Both the position numbers and the translations under genes were made by a program. 64,000 nucleotides of DNA from NCBI GenBank assembly GCA_031429355.1, contig JANOZM010000005.1:62001-126000 (forward strand), read 5' to 3'. This DNA comes from JANOZM01 sp031429355. GTDB lineage: Bacteria; Pseudomonadota; Gammaproteobacteria; Burkholderiales; Burkholderiaceae_E. Within the stretch, counting starts at the first letter, position 1. Each line of letters begins with the position of its first letter. Below the pieces are notes generated by a model that searched no databases, was not told where the DNA came from, and was given only the letters and a program-made list of their open reading frames with translations. Of the stretch, positions 1 through 9,614 are shown one piece after another.

Positions 1-638
1 CCACTAAAACTAAAGTCTAAATCGGCCGAATGCAATTTAGGTCGGGGCAATTTATAGCGACCTGGTTTGCCTTCTAAGGCTAGCTTTGCAATCGCAGGGC
101 CACCGGGGTAACTTAAGCCCATTAGCTTAGCGCTTTTATCAAATGCTTCACCGGCTGCATCATCAACCGTATCACCTAGCAACGTGTATTGCCCTATAGC
201 ATCTACCTGCAATAGCTGCGTGTGTCCGCCGCTAACTAATAAACTCACAAACGGAAAATTAGGTTTTTCGGCATCCAGTAAAGGCGACAATAAATGCCCC
301 TCCATATGATGGATAGGAATTAGCGGAATGTTTAACGCGTGGGCAATACCGGTTGCAGTTGCGGCACCCACCAACAATGCGCCTGACAAGCCCGGCCCTT
401 GCGTAAACGCCACGGCCGAAATTTGCGAACGATCAATACCCGTTGCTGCTAGCAATTCTTCTGTTAGCGGGATGACGCGGCGGATGTGATCGCGCGAAGC
501 CAGCTCGGGCACAACGCCACCATAGCGTTCGTGCATTTGAATTTGCGAGTGCAAACGGTGCCCAAGCAAACCCTTATCCAGATCGTAGAGCGCGACGCCT
601 GTTTCGTCGCAGGAGGATTCAATGCCAAGAATAATCAT
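1..638 (-). CDS. tsaD: tRNA N6-adenosine threonylcarbamoyltransferase TsaD, 3' end outside window
   Basis: TsaD transfers the threonylcarbamoyl group onto A37 of ANN-decoding tRNAs, in complex with TsaB and TsaE in the cytoplasm. The reading frame starts at ATG 636-638 and stays open to the window edge. The N-terminus reads MIILGIESSCDETGVAL, the family's opening signature. The metal-binding HHMEGH follows near residue 110, then SGGHTQLL. About 212 residues are present, so roughly the last third is missing. An AGGA-type ribosome site is not obvious upstream. It is transcribed away from the rest of the window. In many beta- and gammaproteobacteria tsaD sits next to and divergent from rpsU; here rpsU is about 19 kb away, which suggests inserted DNA (inference). 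Identification is secure. Confidence 0.95.
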   Translation of the reverse strand, partial: MIILGIESSCDETGVALYDLDKGLLGHRLHSQIQMHERYGGVVPELASRDHIRRVIPLTEELLAATGIDRSQISAVAFTQGPGLSGALLVGAATATGIAHALNIPLIPIHHMEGHLLSPLLDAEKPNFPFVSLLVSGGHTQLLQVDAIGQYTLLGDTVDDAAGEAFDKSAKLMGLSYPGGPAIAKLALEGKPGRYKLPRPKLHSADLDFSFS

Positions 639-716
639 AGCTAATAGTTTAACGGTTTTGCTCGCGTATGATGATTGCTTAGAAATTCAACAATGTGATT
701 TAAGAATGCGATTGAA

Positions 717-1958
717 GTGAAACCAGAGTTTGATGTCATAGTGATTGGTGCCGGCGCTGCGGGCATGATGTGCGCTGCAGTAGCCGGCCAACGCGGCGCG
801 CGCGTTGCCTTAATAGACCATGCCGAACGCATCGGCGAAAAAATTCGCATTTCGGGCGGTGGGCGCTGCAACTTTACTAACGTAGGGGCGGGCGTGCACG
901 CAATGGTCGGGCAAAACCCACGCTTTGCGAGATATGCATTAAACGAATACAAGGCCAGTGATTTTATTGATTTGATTAAAAGCCACCGCATTGGTTTTCA
1001 CGAGAAACATAAAGGCCAATTGTTTTGTGATGATTCGGCGCAAAATATTATTGATATGTTGCGTGCCGAATGCGCTAAAGGTTCGGTGCAGTGGTTTAAC
1101 CCTGTAAGCGTCGATTCAATTCAAAAGTCAGAGGCTAGCGAAGCATGGTTTCCATTTAGCTTGCAAACTGCCGCGGGCACTTTGTTATGCAAAAATTTAG
1201 TCATCGCTTCGGGCGGGTTATCCATTCCAAAAATTGGTGCCACCGATTTCGGCTATAAAATCGCCAAGCAATTTGGCTTAAAACTAATTGAAACCCGTCC
1301 TGCTTTAGTGCCCCTTACGTTTGATGCCAATGAATGGCAACACTTTGTACCGTTAGCAGGTGTGGCGCTACCCGTGCGAATTACCAGCGCCGATGGCGGC
1401 AAATTTGACGAAGACTTATTGTTTACCCATCGCGGCATTAGTGGCCCCGCCGTATTGCAAATTTCAAACTACTGGAACCCCGGCAAACCACTCAGTTTAG
1501 ATTTTAGTTTTGGTCAAGACTTCGCCAGCGAATGGATCGCCCAAAAAAACCAAAGTGGTAAAACTTTGCTAAACACCATTGTGCAAGGCGCAGACGGACA
1601 GCGGTTTGCAAAGCAACTGGTACAACAATGGTTAGTGGTTCAAGGAATGTCCGAACTACAAGACAAACGCCTAACCGAAGTACCCGATAAATCGCTACGC
1701 AAACTGCACGAAAGTTTACGTAACTGGCAGCTAACCCCCGACGGCACCGAAGGCTACAAAAAAGCCGAAGTAACCCGCGGTGGAGTGGATACCAACGAAC
1801 TCGATCAACGCAGCCTACAAGCCAAGCGCGTGCCGGGGCTGCATTTTATTGGCGAAGTGGTTGATATTACGGGTTGGTTAGGCGGGTACAATTTTCAGTG
1901 GGCTTGGTCTAGCGGAGTTGTTTGCGGGAAGGCTATGACGCTGGGTTCCCTAACATAG
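717..1958 (+). CDS. FAD-dependent oxidoreductase of the HI0933/YhiN (BaiN-like) family
   Basis: A 413-residue flavoprotein of the HI0933/YhiN family, whose physiological substrate is generally unknown. The start is GTG at 717; the nearby ATG at 706 is out of frame. Residues 8-20 give the dinucleotide fold VIVIGAGAAGMMCAA. GGGRCNFTN, a family hallmark, lies near residue 48. The C-terminus carries GEVVDITGWLGGYNFQWAW, the conserved FAD-contacting end of the family. Length is normal. It begins only 79 bases from the divergent tsaD start, so the two share a short promoter region. The family call is secure; the reaction is not known, and bile-acid or other dehydrogenase names should not be transferred from it. 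Confidence 0.9.
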   Translation: MKPEFDVIVIGAGAAGMMCAAVAGQRGARVALIDHAERIGEKIRISGGGRCNFTNVGAGVHAMVGQNPRFARYALNEYKASDFIDLIKSHRIGFHEKHKGQLFCDDSAQNIIDMLRAECAKGSVQWFNPVSVDSIQKSEASEAWFPFSLQTAAGTLLCKNLVIASGGLSIPKIGATDFGYKIAKQFGLKLIETRPALVPLTFDANEWQHFVPLAGVALPVRITSADGGKFDEDLLFTHRGISGPAVLQISNYWNPGKPLSLDFSFGQDFASEWIAQKNQSGKTLLNTIVQGADGQRFAKQLVQQWLVVQGMSELQDKRLTEVPDKSLRKLHESLRNWQLTPDGTEGYKKAEVTRGGVDTNELDQRSLQAKRVPGLHFIGEVVDITGWLGGYNFQWAWSSGVVCGKAMTLGSLT

Positions 1959-1995
1959 CTGAGTTTCTTTGCTGGGCTACGCTTGGATCGGGTCG

Positions 1996-2334
1996 TTACG
2001 ACTGCTTCGGCTCATCGTGGTTCGACTGATCTTCCGCTTGCTGCTCCCGCTGCACAAAGCTGCGCACGCCATGCTTGGCTTCTACCATGACGTAAACGCT
2101 AGCGAGCCCCTCTTTGGCAAGCACATCGACTTGAGTTAATACGTTAGAAGGGTGTACGGCTGCAGCGCTAGCGGCGTCCGCTCCAACGGCGCAATCAAAA
2201 TCCCAATAATCAACCTCGGGTGGCAGCTCGATTGCACGGCAGCGTTTGAAGTATTTTCGAATATCGTGTTTTAAGGCATCAAGCAGGCGGTCTGCGTTTT
2301 TGCCTTCAACGATTAGGGGGTAAGTTTTTTTCAT
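1996..2334 (-). CDS. DUF6172 family protein
   Basis: A small soluble protein of 112 residues without signal peptide or membrane segment. It starts MKKTYPLIVEGKNADRLLDA and contains IRKYFKRCRAIELPPEVDYW followed by DFDCAVG, a pattern I recognise from the DUF6172 family of short bacterial proteins of unknown function. The C-terminal 15 residues are acidic and glutamine-rich and are probably a disordered tail. It lies convergent to the flavoprotein gene (37 bases apart) and 78 bases from the DUF2167 gene on the same strand. No function can be given. Confidence 0.7.
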   Translation of the reverse strand: MKKTYPLIVEGKNADRLLDALKHDIRKYFKRCRAIELPPEVDYWDFDCAVGADAASAAAVHPSNVLTQVDVLAKEGLASVYVMVEAKHGVRSFVQREQQAEDQSNHDEPKQS

Positions 2335-2412
2335 AAGCCGCAGATGGTATCGTTGTTTTCGTAGTTAAAGTTAACCAACGCCACTGCGGTTTATGTTTAA
2401 TTGACTCAGTCC

Positions 2413-3456
2413 TTAATGATTCGGCTTATTGTCGCTGGATTTGTTAGGTGTTTCCGAATCTTGGGTCGTTGCACTTATAGGTGGCGCAATTTTTGTACTC
2501 GGTGACTGAACAACTTCTTGCGCTTTGTTTGTTGTGCGCTTTTTAAAAAATTGCATAAGGCCTCCACCAAACACTGCGGCGCCTAGCAGAATCACCTTTG
2601 AGAACTTCGCCAAAAACGCTAGCACGACTGCAACTAAACCAAGTTTTTTTCCGGCTACGCCAACCACTAAAGCCGCAAGGCCATACTCGGCAATTTTGTC
2701 GGTTTTCGAATCAAAGTCGCTGTAGCGTTTGCCGTCAGCAAAATTTAATTGGCTAAGCAATTGAGTGGCAATTGGTTTGTTCTGAGGTAGATCCTTTAAG
2801 TCAGTAACCAAGTTCAAACTAAAATACCCCTCGCGCCCTAACATATACGTGTTGTAGTTAACCCCTAAATCATCGGTTGTCGGCGCGCCTTGATCTTTAC
2901 TTGACATAGCCCAAACTAAGCGGTGGGTTTTCGCGTCGTAGACTGGCTTTTCGGCCCACCCAACAATTTCCATTGGGCTGACACCCATCTTGATACGTTC
3001 CGGGTTTGAAGCCTCCGTACCATCGCGAAAGCTTTGCATCATTTCTTCGACGTTCCAATTTTTTGCATCATCGTCTTTAATGTAACCACTTTTCTCAAAG
3101 CGCACCGTTACAAACCAACTCCCCGGCGCGGTTGGAAAAATGATGCCGGCTAAATCGGATCGGTCGCCCGGATTACCCATTGCATTCATCACACGAGCGG
3201 CATACGGCTGCGGAATAAAGAGCGTGTTTTCGGGCATTTTGATAACGCCCTGTTCAGCCAATTTCACTTCCGCTGGCCCCTTCTGACCAGCTTGCATAGC
3301 CTCTTGAAAGACCTTGTTAGCTTCGGCTCTTCGGTCGGCTTCGCTGACAGTGGGTTGTGCGAATGTAGGCGTAAGCGTTAACAGCATTGCAAAGCTTGCT
3401 AAAAAAGCGAACGTACGGGTGCGAAACTGATTTGAGAAAGCCCTATTCATTTGCAT
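2413..3456 (-). CDS. DUF2167 membrane-anchored protein
   Basis: A 347-residue exported protein. Residues 1-33 form a signal peptide (positively charged start, hydrophobic core, cleavage after TPTFAQ). The DUF2167 core follows, with FPTAPGSWFVTVRFEKSGYI, DDDAKNWN, GWAEKPVYDAKTHRLVWA and YMLGREGYFSLNL. A C-terminal transmembrane stretch around residues 275-300 (VILLGAAVFGGGLMQFF) precedes a basic KKRTTNK stop-transfer and a polar cytoplasmic tail. The body is therefore periplasmic and anchored at its C-terminus. DUF2167 proteins have no established role. ATG at 3450 is an alternative start two codons downstream. Confidence 0.85.
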   Translation of the reverse strand: MQMNRAFSNQFRTRTFAFLASFAMLLTLTPTFAQPTVSEADRRAEANKVFQEAMQAGQKGPAEVKLAEQGVIKMPENTLFIPQPYAARVMNAMGNPGDRSDLAGIIFPTAPGSWFVTVRFEKSGYIKDDDAKNWNVEEMMQSFRDGTEASNPERIKMGVSPMEIVGWAEKPVYDAKTHRLVWAMSSKDQGAPTTDDLGVNYNTYMLGREGYFSLNLVTDLKDLPQNKPIATQLLSQLNFADGKRYSDFDSKTDKIAEYGLAALVVGVAGKKLGLVAVVLAFLAKFSKVILLGAAVFGGGLMQFFKKRTTNKAQEVVQSPSTKIAPPISATTQDSETPNKSSDNKPNH

Positions 3457-3806
3457 ATTGCATCTTTCAAATATTTATCGGCTTGAATGTTACCTGTCAA
3501 ACCTCGAAAACAGAAGAATATAAATCTCCGGCGGACCTAGCCCACGATTAATGGTAGTTTGCCCTTCGTGTAGCGATGTTTTGTTTTCAGACGGAACCGT
3601 TAACCAGTGATCATTATTGGTCGATGCCAAAAACCCGTAAGGCTCATACTTTGGCCGAAGTTTTTACTACCGCGCGAAAGCAAAGTAACACCCGCATTTC
3701 GTCAACAAAGTAATGAGCAATGATGCCTGCAGTTACGCGGTTAATTCCTGATTTCCGACCGACTAAATTTGTGCGATTATTACGGAGATCAATTTCCCAA
3801 AGAATA
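3457..3806. other. Intergenic region, no supported gene
   Basis: This stretch between the divergent DUF2167 gene and the next secreted protein should hold the promoters of both. I see no RNA gene, clear terminator or repeat. A plus-strand frame of 45 codons (ATG 3576 to TAA 3713) exists, but nothing in it is recognisable and it has no good ribosome site, so I do not call it a gene. Confidence 0.4.
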
Positions 3807-4508
3807 ATGCACATGCGTACTTTTTTAATCTGTTTAGCGACTGCAATTAGCGTGATCGCAACTTCTGCGCCAATTTATGCACAGGGTGTTTTTGATTTAG
3901 GCAAAATCGCCAAGTCAGTAGCTACTGGGCCAACCGCTGCTCCGGCGCAACCAGGGCTGGTCGCCCCAACTCCTTCGGCTACCAACATAGCCCAATTGAC
4001 GTTTAAGCCCTCGCCGGTCGTTAGAAAAAAAGTGATTGACGAATTTGTGAAAGGCTTAAAGGCCCTTAAGCCCGAGGTGGGTGCCGAAATGGAAGCTAGT
4101 TTCAAAAAAACCGATGTGATTGCTGAGATTACGAAAGGGCTAGCGGGCTACGGATTGAAGGCCGACAATATGGCCGATGCTTACGCCTTTTACTTAATGA
4201 CCGCATGGATGGGAGCGCAGGGGCGCACTGACGATTTCACGTTGGCACAAGTGTCAGGTGTGCAAAACATGGTGCGCACTACCATTGCAAGTAATAAAGA
4301 AATATTGGCCCTTGAGGATTCTAAAAAACAGTTCTTTGCCGAATCGCTTCTTTTGCAAGGGTTAATCAACGACGAGATGACCAAAGCTGTCGCAAATGAT
4401 CCTGCCTTAAAGGCTAAAGTAATTGGCGATTTAAAAACGGCAGCCAAAGAACTCAACATTAACTTGGATGCCTATTCATTAACGCCAACGGGTTTGGTGC
4501 GTAAGTAA
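3807..4508 (+). CDS. Secreted protein of unknown function
   Basis: I do not recognise this family. The frame is open from 3720, but the export signal fits a start at ATG 3807 (or 3813). From there MRTFLICLATAISVIATSA forms a signal peptide ending at PIYAQ. The mature part, about 205 residues, is mostly helical and charged, with no cysteines and no membrane segment, and has a short Pro/Ala linker near its start. It is followed after 21 bases by another exported protein, so the two are probably co-transcribed. Secretion is well supported; function is unknown. Confidence 0.6.
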   Translation: MHMRTFLICLATAISVIATSAPIYAQGVFDLGKIAKSVATGPTAAPAQPGLVAPTPSATNIAQLTFKPSPVVRKKVIDEFVKGLKALKPEVGAEMEASFKKTDVIAEITKGLAGYGLKADNMADAYAFYLMTAWMGAQGRTDDFTLAQVSGVQNMVRTTIASNKEILALEDSKKQFFAESLLLQGLINDEMTKAVANDPALKAKVIGDLKTAAKELNINLDAYSLTPTGLVRK

Positions 4509-4529
4509 ACTCTATAAACGAAATTTGTA

Positions 4530-6221
4530 ATGATTAAACTGACTAGCTACCAAACGGTGTTTTTACAAATTACGCTGCTGCTATTGATGCTGCTTCCCTT
4601 ATCGGCGATTGCCGAAACGACCGAATTTTCCAAACAAGTCACATCAGCATTACCAGACTGGGAAGCGCAAAAAATACGTCGCGGCATTACGCGTTTGCAT
4701 CCACAACAATTTAATGAATTCGCCGATGTTTACTTGCGACTTTTCCCAGAAGAAATGTCGTTTACCCGCGCTCCTTTAGTGGTGCTTAAAAGTCATTTTT
4801 CAGGCGCCACATATAGCCCAAATAGTGGCGATAAATCGGTACAGTTAGAAAAGCTTGTAGAAACTAGCCCGGGGCTCTTTTCAGTTTCGCATCGTTGGAC
4901 CGAGGGCTTCAGTCGAATGACCGGGTTTTGGGGGTTGGTTAAAACAGTGAATGACACTTACATTCCGTTTAACGCGCAGTGCAGGCTTGAGAACCCTAAG
5001 TACGATGGACGTTATACCGAGGATGGTTGTATTAAATCCGTCGTCACTGCGCTAGTGCTGTTGCAAACCAAAAAACTAAAATTGCCTGAACCCGAAACAC
5101 CTATCGAAGTGGCTGGGTACACCAGTCAATATAGCAAATCGGGCCTAACCATAGCCAACAATGGTAGTGATAACGGCATACGCAAAGTCATTTTGTACGT
5201 TACGCCACCGCGAAATATTTCGACCGATCAATTGCCTGCGGTTTTGCAGCAGTTTTCAGACAGCATTGTGCACGATGATGATTACGCCAATAAGCATGCG
5301 GGAACGATTCGATCGGTGGGTACAACAACGGACCCTTGGTTGCGCCGCGAATTTCCCAGAGCGATGGAAGGGCCATCCATTCAAATGGTTGGTACGCAAA
5401 CCACGCCTGATGGCAAAATTGTTTTAATTGGTATTCGCTGTCCGAATGAAGGGTGGGCTGGTACTTGCTCGTACGGTGTTGAGCAAGCGAAGTTACAAAT
5501 TCAGTCCGGCCAAATGGAAGCCCGTCGGCAAAAAATACTAGTCGCACAAGTAGTACCTATTCCTAGCAAAGGCATAAAGACGGCCCAAGTATTAGGAATT
5601 TACGGGCAACATAAAGTTAACGGAATCAACGCGTATTTTGATACCTATCTTTTTTTAAAAGACGGTACAGTGACAGAAGACACCAGCCGTGCACCAATCT
5701 ATCTTGATCCCGAAGTCGAGCGAAAAAAAGAGCCTAGCAAATGGGGGCGATGGAAACGTAGCGGAACTGATATGGTTATTGTTTGGGACGCCGGTGGCAC
5801 TGAGAAAATTGCCGCAACAACCGACAATATGCAAATTGGCGGCCAGCCAGGTATGAAATTAAACGGCACATTTGGCAGTATTGCCAGCGGCAGTACCGGC
5901 GCTGGTGGTGGATGGGTTAGCCGCAATTACTATACTTTTTATCCTGACGGCACTTTTAAAAACGACCGTAGTAGTTCATTTGCGGTTGGCGCGTTCTTGC
6001 CCAATGGTGATGTTGGGCCCACGCAAGTCGCCTCGGGAGGCGGTAGCGCCAGCAACAAAGCGCGTTACGAAATTGATGGCTACACGATCAGCTTTATTTA
6101 TCCGGATGGCCGAATTGAACGAGAAGCGTTTGCTGTCTGGGCCAAAGATGGCGGCAAAGCAAGCCCAGCGCAGGTGTTTATTGGCGGGTCGTCGGTTACC
6201 CTTAACTTAGAGGGAAAATGA
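4530..6221 (+). CDS. Large secreted protein of unknown function
   Basis: An unrecognised exported protein of 563 residues. Residues 1-29 are a signal peptide (IKLTSY, then the core VFLQITLLLLMLLPLSAIA). The C-terminal 200 residues are built from short DG-centred beta units (FLKDGTVTED, FYPDGTFKND, FIYPDGRIER) with glycine- and serine-rich connections, suggesting a beta-sheet repeat fold. Four cysteines in the first half (residues about 150, 168, 309 and 318) could form disulphides in the periplasm. It sits 21 bases after another secreted protein and 133 bases before an S41 peptidase. No enzymatic motif is visible. Confidence 0.6.
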   Translation: MIKLTSYQTVFLQITLLLLMLLPLSAIAETTEFSKQVTSALPDWEAQKIRRGITRLHPQQFNEFADVYLRLFPEEMSFTRAPLVVLKSHFSGATYSPNSGDKSVQLEKLVETSPGLFSVSHRWTEGFSRMTGFWGLVKTVNDTYIPFNAQCRLENPKYDGRYTEDGCIKSVVTALVLLQTKKLKLPEPETPIEVAGYTSQYSKSGLTIANNGSDNGIRKVILYVTPPRNISTDQLPAVLQQFSDSIVHDDDYANKHAGTIRSVGTTTDPWLRREFPRAMEGPSIQMVGTQTTPDGKIVLIGIRCPNEGWAGTCSYGVEQAKLQIQSGQMEARRQKILVAQVVPIPSKGIKTAQVLGIYGQHKVNGINAYFDTYLFLKDGTVTEDTSRAPIYLDPEVERKKEPSKWGRWKRSGTDMVIVWDAGGTEKIAATTDNMQIGGQPGMKLNGTFGSIASGSTGAGGGWVSRNYYTFYPDGTFKNDRSSSFAVGAFLPNGDVGPTQVASGGGSASNKARYEIDGYTISFIYPDGRIEREAFAVWAKDGGKASPAQVFIGGSSVTLNLEGK

Positions 6222-6354
6222 ACGTTGCATATCCTCGGGTTACACTTTAGCTACACATTTATAAAAGGTGGATTTACTCAAAAGTTACATTGATTGTCCC
6301 CCACTTGTCGCATCTTTTAAACGATAGCCAGTTTTTTTCCTCGTCGAGTCTACA

Positions 6355-7749
6355 TTGCTAAACTGTTATGCGGTAACCAAGATTTTTCTCAAAAGCGTTG
6401 CTTGGGTTGGTGTTTTTATGTGTTTTTCGCACGGCTACGCGCAGCCGACCGGAAATGATCCAAAAGCCAGCGCAATACGCGAATCGATACAAGTGTTTAA
6501 TAATTTCACTAATGCTGCTAATGTCATTGGGGACAATCATGTCACGCCAGTTGCGCTTTGGCAGCTTATTAATTATTGTCCGGTCGAAAATAGCACCGTT
6601 ACTGAAGCAGTTACAGACCTTAAGGCAGTGGACCTTCTAGTTCAGATATTGCGCAATGTTGAGACAGCGCGGCATGCTGATTTCTTGAGGCAATGCTTGT
6701 CAAAGGCTTTGCAAGCTTTGGGGCCCTACAATAGTTGGATAGAGAATAAAGAATACCTTTCATTGACTGGAGGCAATCTCAAGGAGCCCCTAGGTGGAAT
6801 TGGATTGCAATTTAGTCAAAAAACAATCATTGCAAAGGTTTTGGCTCCTATTGAAGGAGCGCCGGCTGATTTAGCGGGCATTCTTTCCGGCGACGAAATC
6901 ATCAGCGTCGATGGAAAATCGATGACAGGTGTTTCCGTTGATGACTTGCTCAATCTGTTGCGCGGCGATGTCGGTAGCTCGGTGTTACTGACCATAAAGC
7001 GCGCAGGTCAACCACAGTTGTTAAATTTTACGGTTAAAAGAACTGTTGTGTTACAGAAATTTTCTGCAACCAAACTTTTGGATTCAGGCATCGCTTATGT
7101 AGCGCTTACTAATGTGACAAATAATTCGGTGAAAGATATAAGGACCGAATTAACGGCTGCGCGACGCAACTATCAAAAGCCCTTGGCCGGAGTAGTGATC
7201 GATCTACGCTTTAGTCAAGGTGGGCTGTTTTACGAGAGCTTAAATCTTGCTGCTTGGTTTGTACCGGAAGACGCAGTTATTGCAATTTATAAAAGGCGCG
7301 CAAACCCTAAAGAAGCTTTAACGAGCAAAGGGTTACGCGATATTTTGCGCAACGGTTATCTTGGTCTCGAATCACCATTTGCCGATGAGTTAAGAGCGGT
7401 TCCTGTTTCGGTGTTAATTGGCCCAAATACTGCCTCGGGTGCTGAAATTGTTGCGGCCGCCTTACAAGATTATTCTCGTGCAAAGGTACTTGGTGAAAAA
7501 AGTTTAGGCAAAGGGACGGTGGAAACAATTTTTCCTGTTTCTGATCGACGAGAAGCCATACGATTAACCACGGCATATATCGTCAGAGCAAACGAAATCG
7601 CGATTGAAGGCGTTGGTGTGATCCCGGATGAAATCATTGTGACTACGACTACTCCTAACCTATTGCCACGTAAAAATGAGCTGGGTTCACTCAATGACAA
7701 AGCGATTGCGCGCGCAGTCGAGCTATTGAAATCTAAGGTGACTCAATAG
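6355..7749 (+). CDS. S41-family (C-terminal processing-like) peptidase with PDZ domain
   Basis: A periplasmic or membrane-associated serine protease related to Ctp/Prc, 464 residues. The TTG at 6355 is chosen because it gives a complete signal peptide ending at FSHGYAQ; the next ATG (6418) would cut into it. A PDZ domain spans about residues 140-235 (GGIGLQFSQK, APADLAGILSGDEIISVDGK). The S41 core follows with GVVIDLRFSQGGLFYES, then IGPNTASGAEIVAAAL holding the nucleophilic serine, and GEKSLGKGTVETIFPV holding the lysine. Family members cut exposed C-termini of exported proteins. It follows two secreted proteins on the same strand, but a substrate relation is only a guess. Confidence 0.88.
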   Translation: MLNCYAVTKIFLKSVAWVGVFMCFSHGYAQPTGNDPKASAIRESIQVFNNFTNAANVIGDNHVTPVALWQLINYCPVENSTVTEAVTDLKAVDLLVQILRNVETARHADFLRQCLSKALQALGPYNSWIENKEYLSLTGGNLKEPLGGIGLQFSQKTIIAKVLAPIEGAPADLAGILSGDEIISVDGKSMTGVSVDDLLNLLRGDVGSSVLLTIKRAGQPQLLNFTVKRTVVLQKFSATKLLDSGIAYVALTNVTNNSVKDIRTELTAARRNYQKPLAGVVIDLRFSQGGLFYESLNLAAWFVPEDAVIAIYKRRANPKEALTSKGLRDILRNGYLGLESPFADELRAVPVSVLIGPNTASGAEIVAAALQDYSRAKVLGEKSLGKGTVETIFPVSDRREAIRLTTAYIVRANEIAIEGVGVIPDEIIVTTTTPNLLPRKNELGSLNDKAIARAVELLKSKVTQ

Positions 7750-7822
7750 GAAAGTCTGCAATCAAACGCCGGTCATTTCTTATTTTGCAAACCGCATCGG
7801 CAGTGGTTTGTACTTATTAAAA

Positions 7823-9070
7823 TTACAATATTAGTGCTTGTTTCAAATCGCTGTGTTCAAAAGCACTTGCCATACGGTTTATCTCAGATGCTTTCGCGCC
7901 GGCGCTTGCTGCAACTTTGCGCCAATCCTTGGTAACCCGAGCGACTTCTTTAATCACTAATCGCGCCGCGGTCAGGTTTAAACCAAAGTAGCCGCATGCG
8001 CTTTGCAATAGATCGAGCGAACAGGTTGCTTCATCGAGATCGATATTGGTTGATAGCACCCTCGCTTTTAGATCTGTAGGAACAGGGTTTAGATCGTATG
8101 CCGGAGATAAACGCCATCCGCCTTTGCTAGTCAACAAGAATCCATGATTGCGTAGGTGATCATCAACGTTGGAAATCAGGACATTGAATACAACTCTTCG
8201 ATAGAGCTCAATCGCGTCAATCTTTGCATGCGCACCATGCTGCGTTAACACATCGACCAATTCTGGGTAGGAGCCACGCTGCCCATCGCGGTGGCCTGAC
8301 ATGGCCATGGCTGATAAAAAAGGAATGCGAATGTTGCTCGAACGATCAAAGCGCGTGGAGAGTAAGACCGCGCGCCCCGCTATTTTTAGCAATGCATGCT
8401 GAGCTGTTTTAATGCCTGCAAGATTTGCCAGTTGAAGCGCAATTTCTTCCCAAGTTTCGACGCTATATTCGTCGTTTTCTTTGGGGAATTTCGCAATCGA
8501 TAACGCGCCATTGTTATCAAGCACTGAGGCTTTTGGGCGAGCACCACCTAGTGAGGAGCCAGGTGCAAAGATCATTTGTAAATCTTCGTCACTTTCCTCA
8601 TCGCGCAAAATTCGGTCACTCGATTGCAACAATCTTGCCAGATCTAGTAATGCTGGTACGCCTTGTTCGTTTTGGGCGAGAAATACCTTTTCACCCGCAT
8701 ACTTGAATCGTAGTGCGCCAAGTCTAGTGAAGTCAGTAACGCCCAGAAGATAATCGGTTTCCATTAAAGTCCGAACGGATCGAGCTTCGCGTTGTGCAGT
8801 ACGACGTTCTGCACGCTGCATCAACCGTCGACCCCATGCGTCCGGTGCTGAATCGCTAATCGAACCGAACAAGGTGCTTCCTTGCGCAGGTGCGAAGCTG
8901 CCCCGGGTTAATGGCAATGCAGGTTCAAGCGCGAAACGATTTGGGTTAGCAAGCCAAGTATCTGAATACTCGAACACAAATGTCTCGTTGCCACGCGCGC
9001 GATTGATGTGGCCTAATCCAACCAGGGTGCGAGTATCGGCCCGCTCGATATGTACTTCTAGATCACTCAC
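7823..9070 (-). CDS. hipA: HipA-family toxin kinase
   Basis: HipA toxins are Ser/Thr kinases that phosphorylate translation-related targets and arrest growth until bound by HipB. This 415-residue protein starts at GTG 9070. It has the nucleotide loop SLGGARPKA (about residue 175), the catalytic segment NVLISNVDDHLRNHGFLL (about residue 305), and SPAYDLNPVP with the metal-binding Asp. Length and domain order match full-length HipA, and the key residues are present, so it is probably active. One base separates it from the upstream antitoxin. The actual target is not predictable. Confidence 0.9.
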   Translation of the reverse strand: MSDLEVHIERADTRTLVGLGHINRARGNETFVFEYSDTWLANPNRFALEPALPLTRGSFAPAQGSTLFGSISDSAPDAWGRRLMQRAERRTAQREARSVRTLMETDYLLGVTDFTRLGALRFKYAGEKVFLAQNEQGVPALLDLARLLQSSDRILRDEESDEDLQMIFAPGSSLGGARPKASVLDNNGALSIAKFPKENDEYSVETWEEIALQLANLAGIKTAQHALLKIAGRAVLLSTRFDRSSNIRIPFLSAMAMSGHRDGQRGSYPELVDVLTQHGAHAKIDAIELYRRVVFNVLISNVDDHLRNHGFLLTSKGGWRLSPAYDLNPVPTDLKARVLSTNIDLDEATCSLDLLQSACGYFGLNLTAARLVIKEVARVTKDWRKVAASAGAKASEINRMASAFEHSDLKQALIL

Positions 9071-9071
9071 G

Positions 9072-9398
9072 TTAAATACCTTTAGTGCGTGTTTTTAGAT
9101 GCACTCGTTTAGGTAATGCGGCGCTAGACATGGCCTGGCCTACGGTGTCATTGCTGATGGCGGCAAGCCCTGTTAAGCCATCGAGCAAACCTAATGCGTG
9201 TAAAACAGCTGCGTAAATGCCGATACCAACGCCGGGGTCGCCTTGTTCAATTCTTTGCAATGTAGATCTCGATGTAAAAGCCCGTTCAGCAATGATGGAC
9301 ATTGGTAATTGCCGCCGTTTGCGGGCATCCCGAATATCGTTCCCGAGCGTGCGCATGGCGCGTTGAATCGCGGCCGAAGGGTGGTGAGGGGTTGGCAT
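9072..9398 (-). CDS. hipB: HipB-like HTH antitoxin
   Basis: A 108-residue DNA-binding antitoxin with one helix-turn-helix of the XRE/Cro type (IRDARKRRQLPMSIIAERAF, then SRSTLQRIEQGDPGVGI). It is encoded immediately upstream of the HipA gene with a one-base gap, the standard antitoxin-first arrangement. HipB proteins bind HipA and repress their own promoter. An AAAGG ribosome site precedes the ATG. The basic tail (RVHLKTRTKGI) may be the flexible part that contacts the toxin. The upstream 200 bases hold no other gene and should contain the operator. Confidence 0.85.
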   Translation of the reverse strand: MPTPHHPSAAIQRAMRTLGNDIRDARKRRQLPMSIIAERAFTSRSTLQRIEQGDPGVGIGIYAAVLHALGLLDGLTGLAAISNDTVGQAMSSAALPKRVHLKTRTKGI

Positions 9399-9614
9399 TT
9401 TGTAGCCTTTGTGATACAGAAAAACTATTAATGTAGCACGATGATTGCTTTATTACAAGAGGTTATGCTCTGATAACCCTAAATTAATAGGTCCGGCTTG
9501 GTTGCCTAAACAACGCAAACAAGTGGTTGGTTGTCATATCGTAAAGTTATCAAAAGATCGGTGCTTGGACTAAGCGAAGGCTCACCGTTGGGTCAGGCAA
9601 GTGGCGAAAAGAAA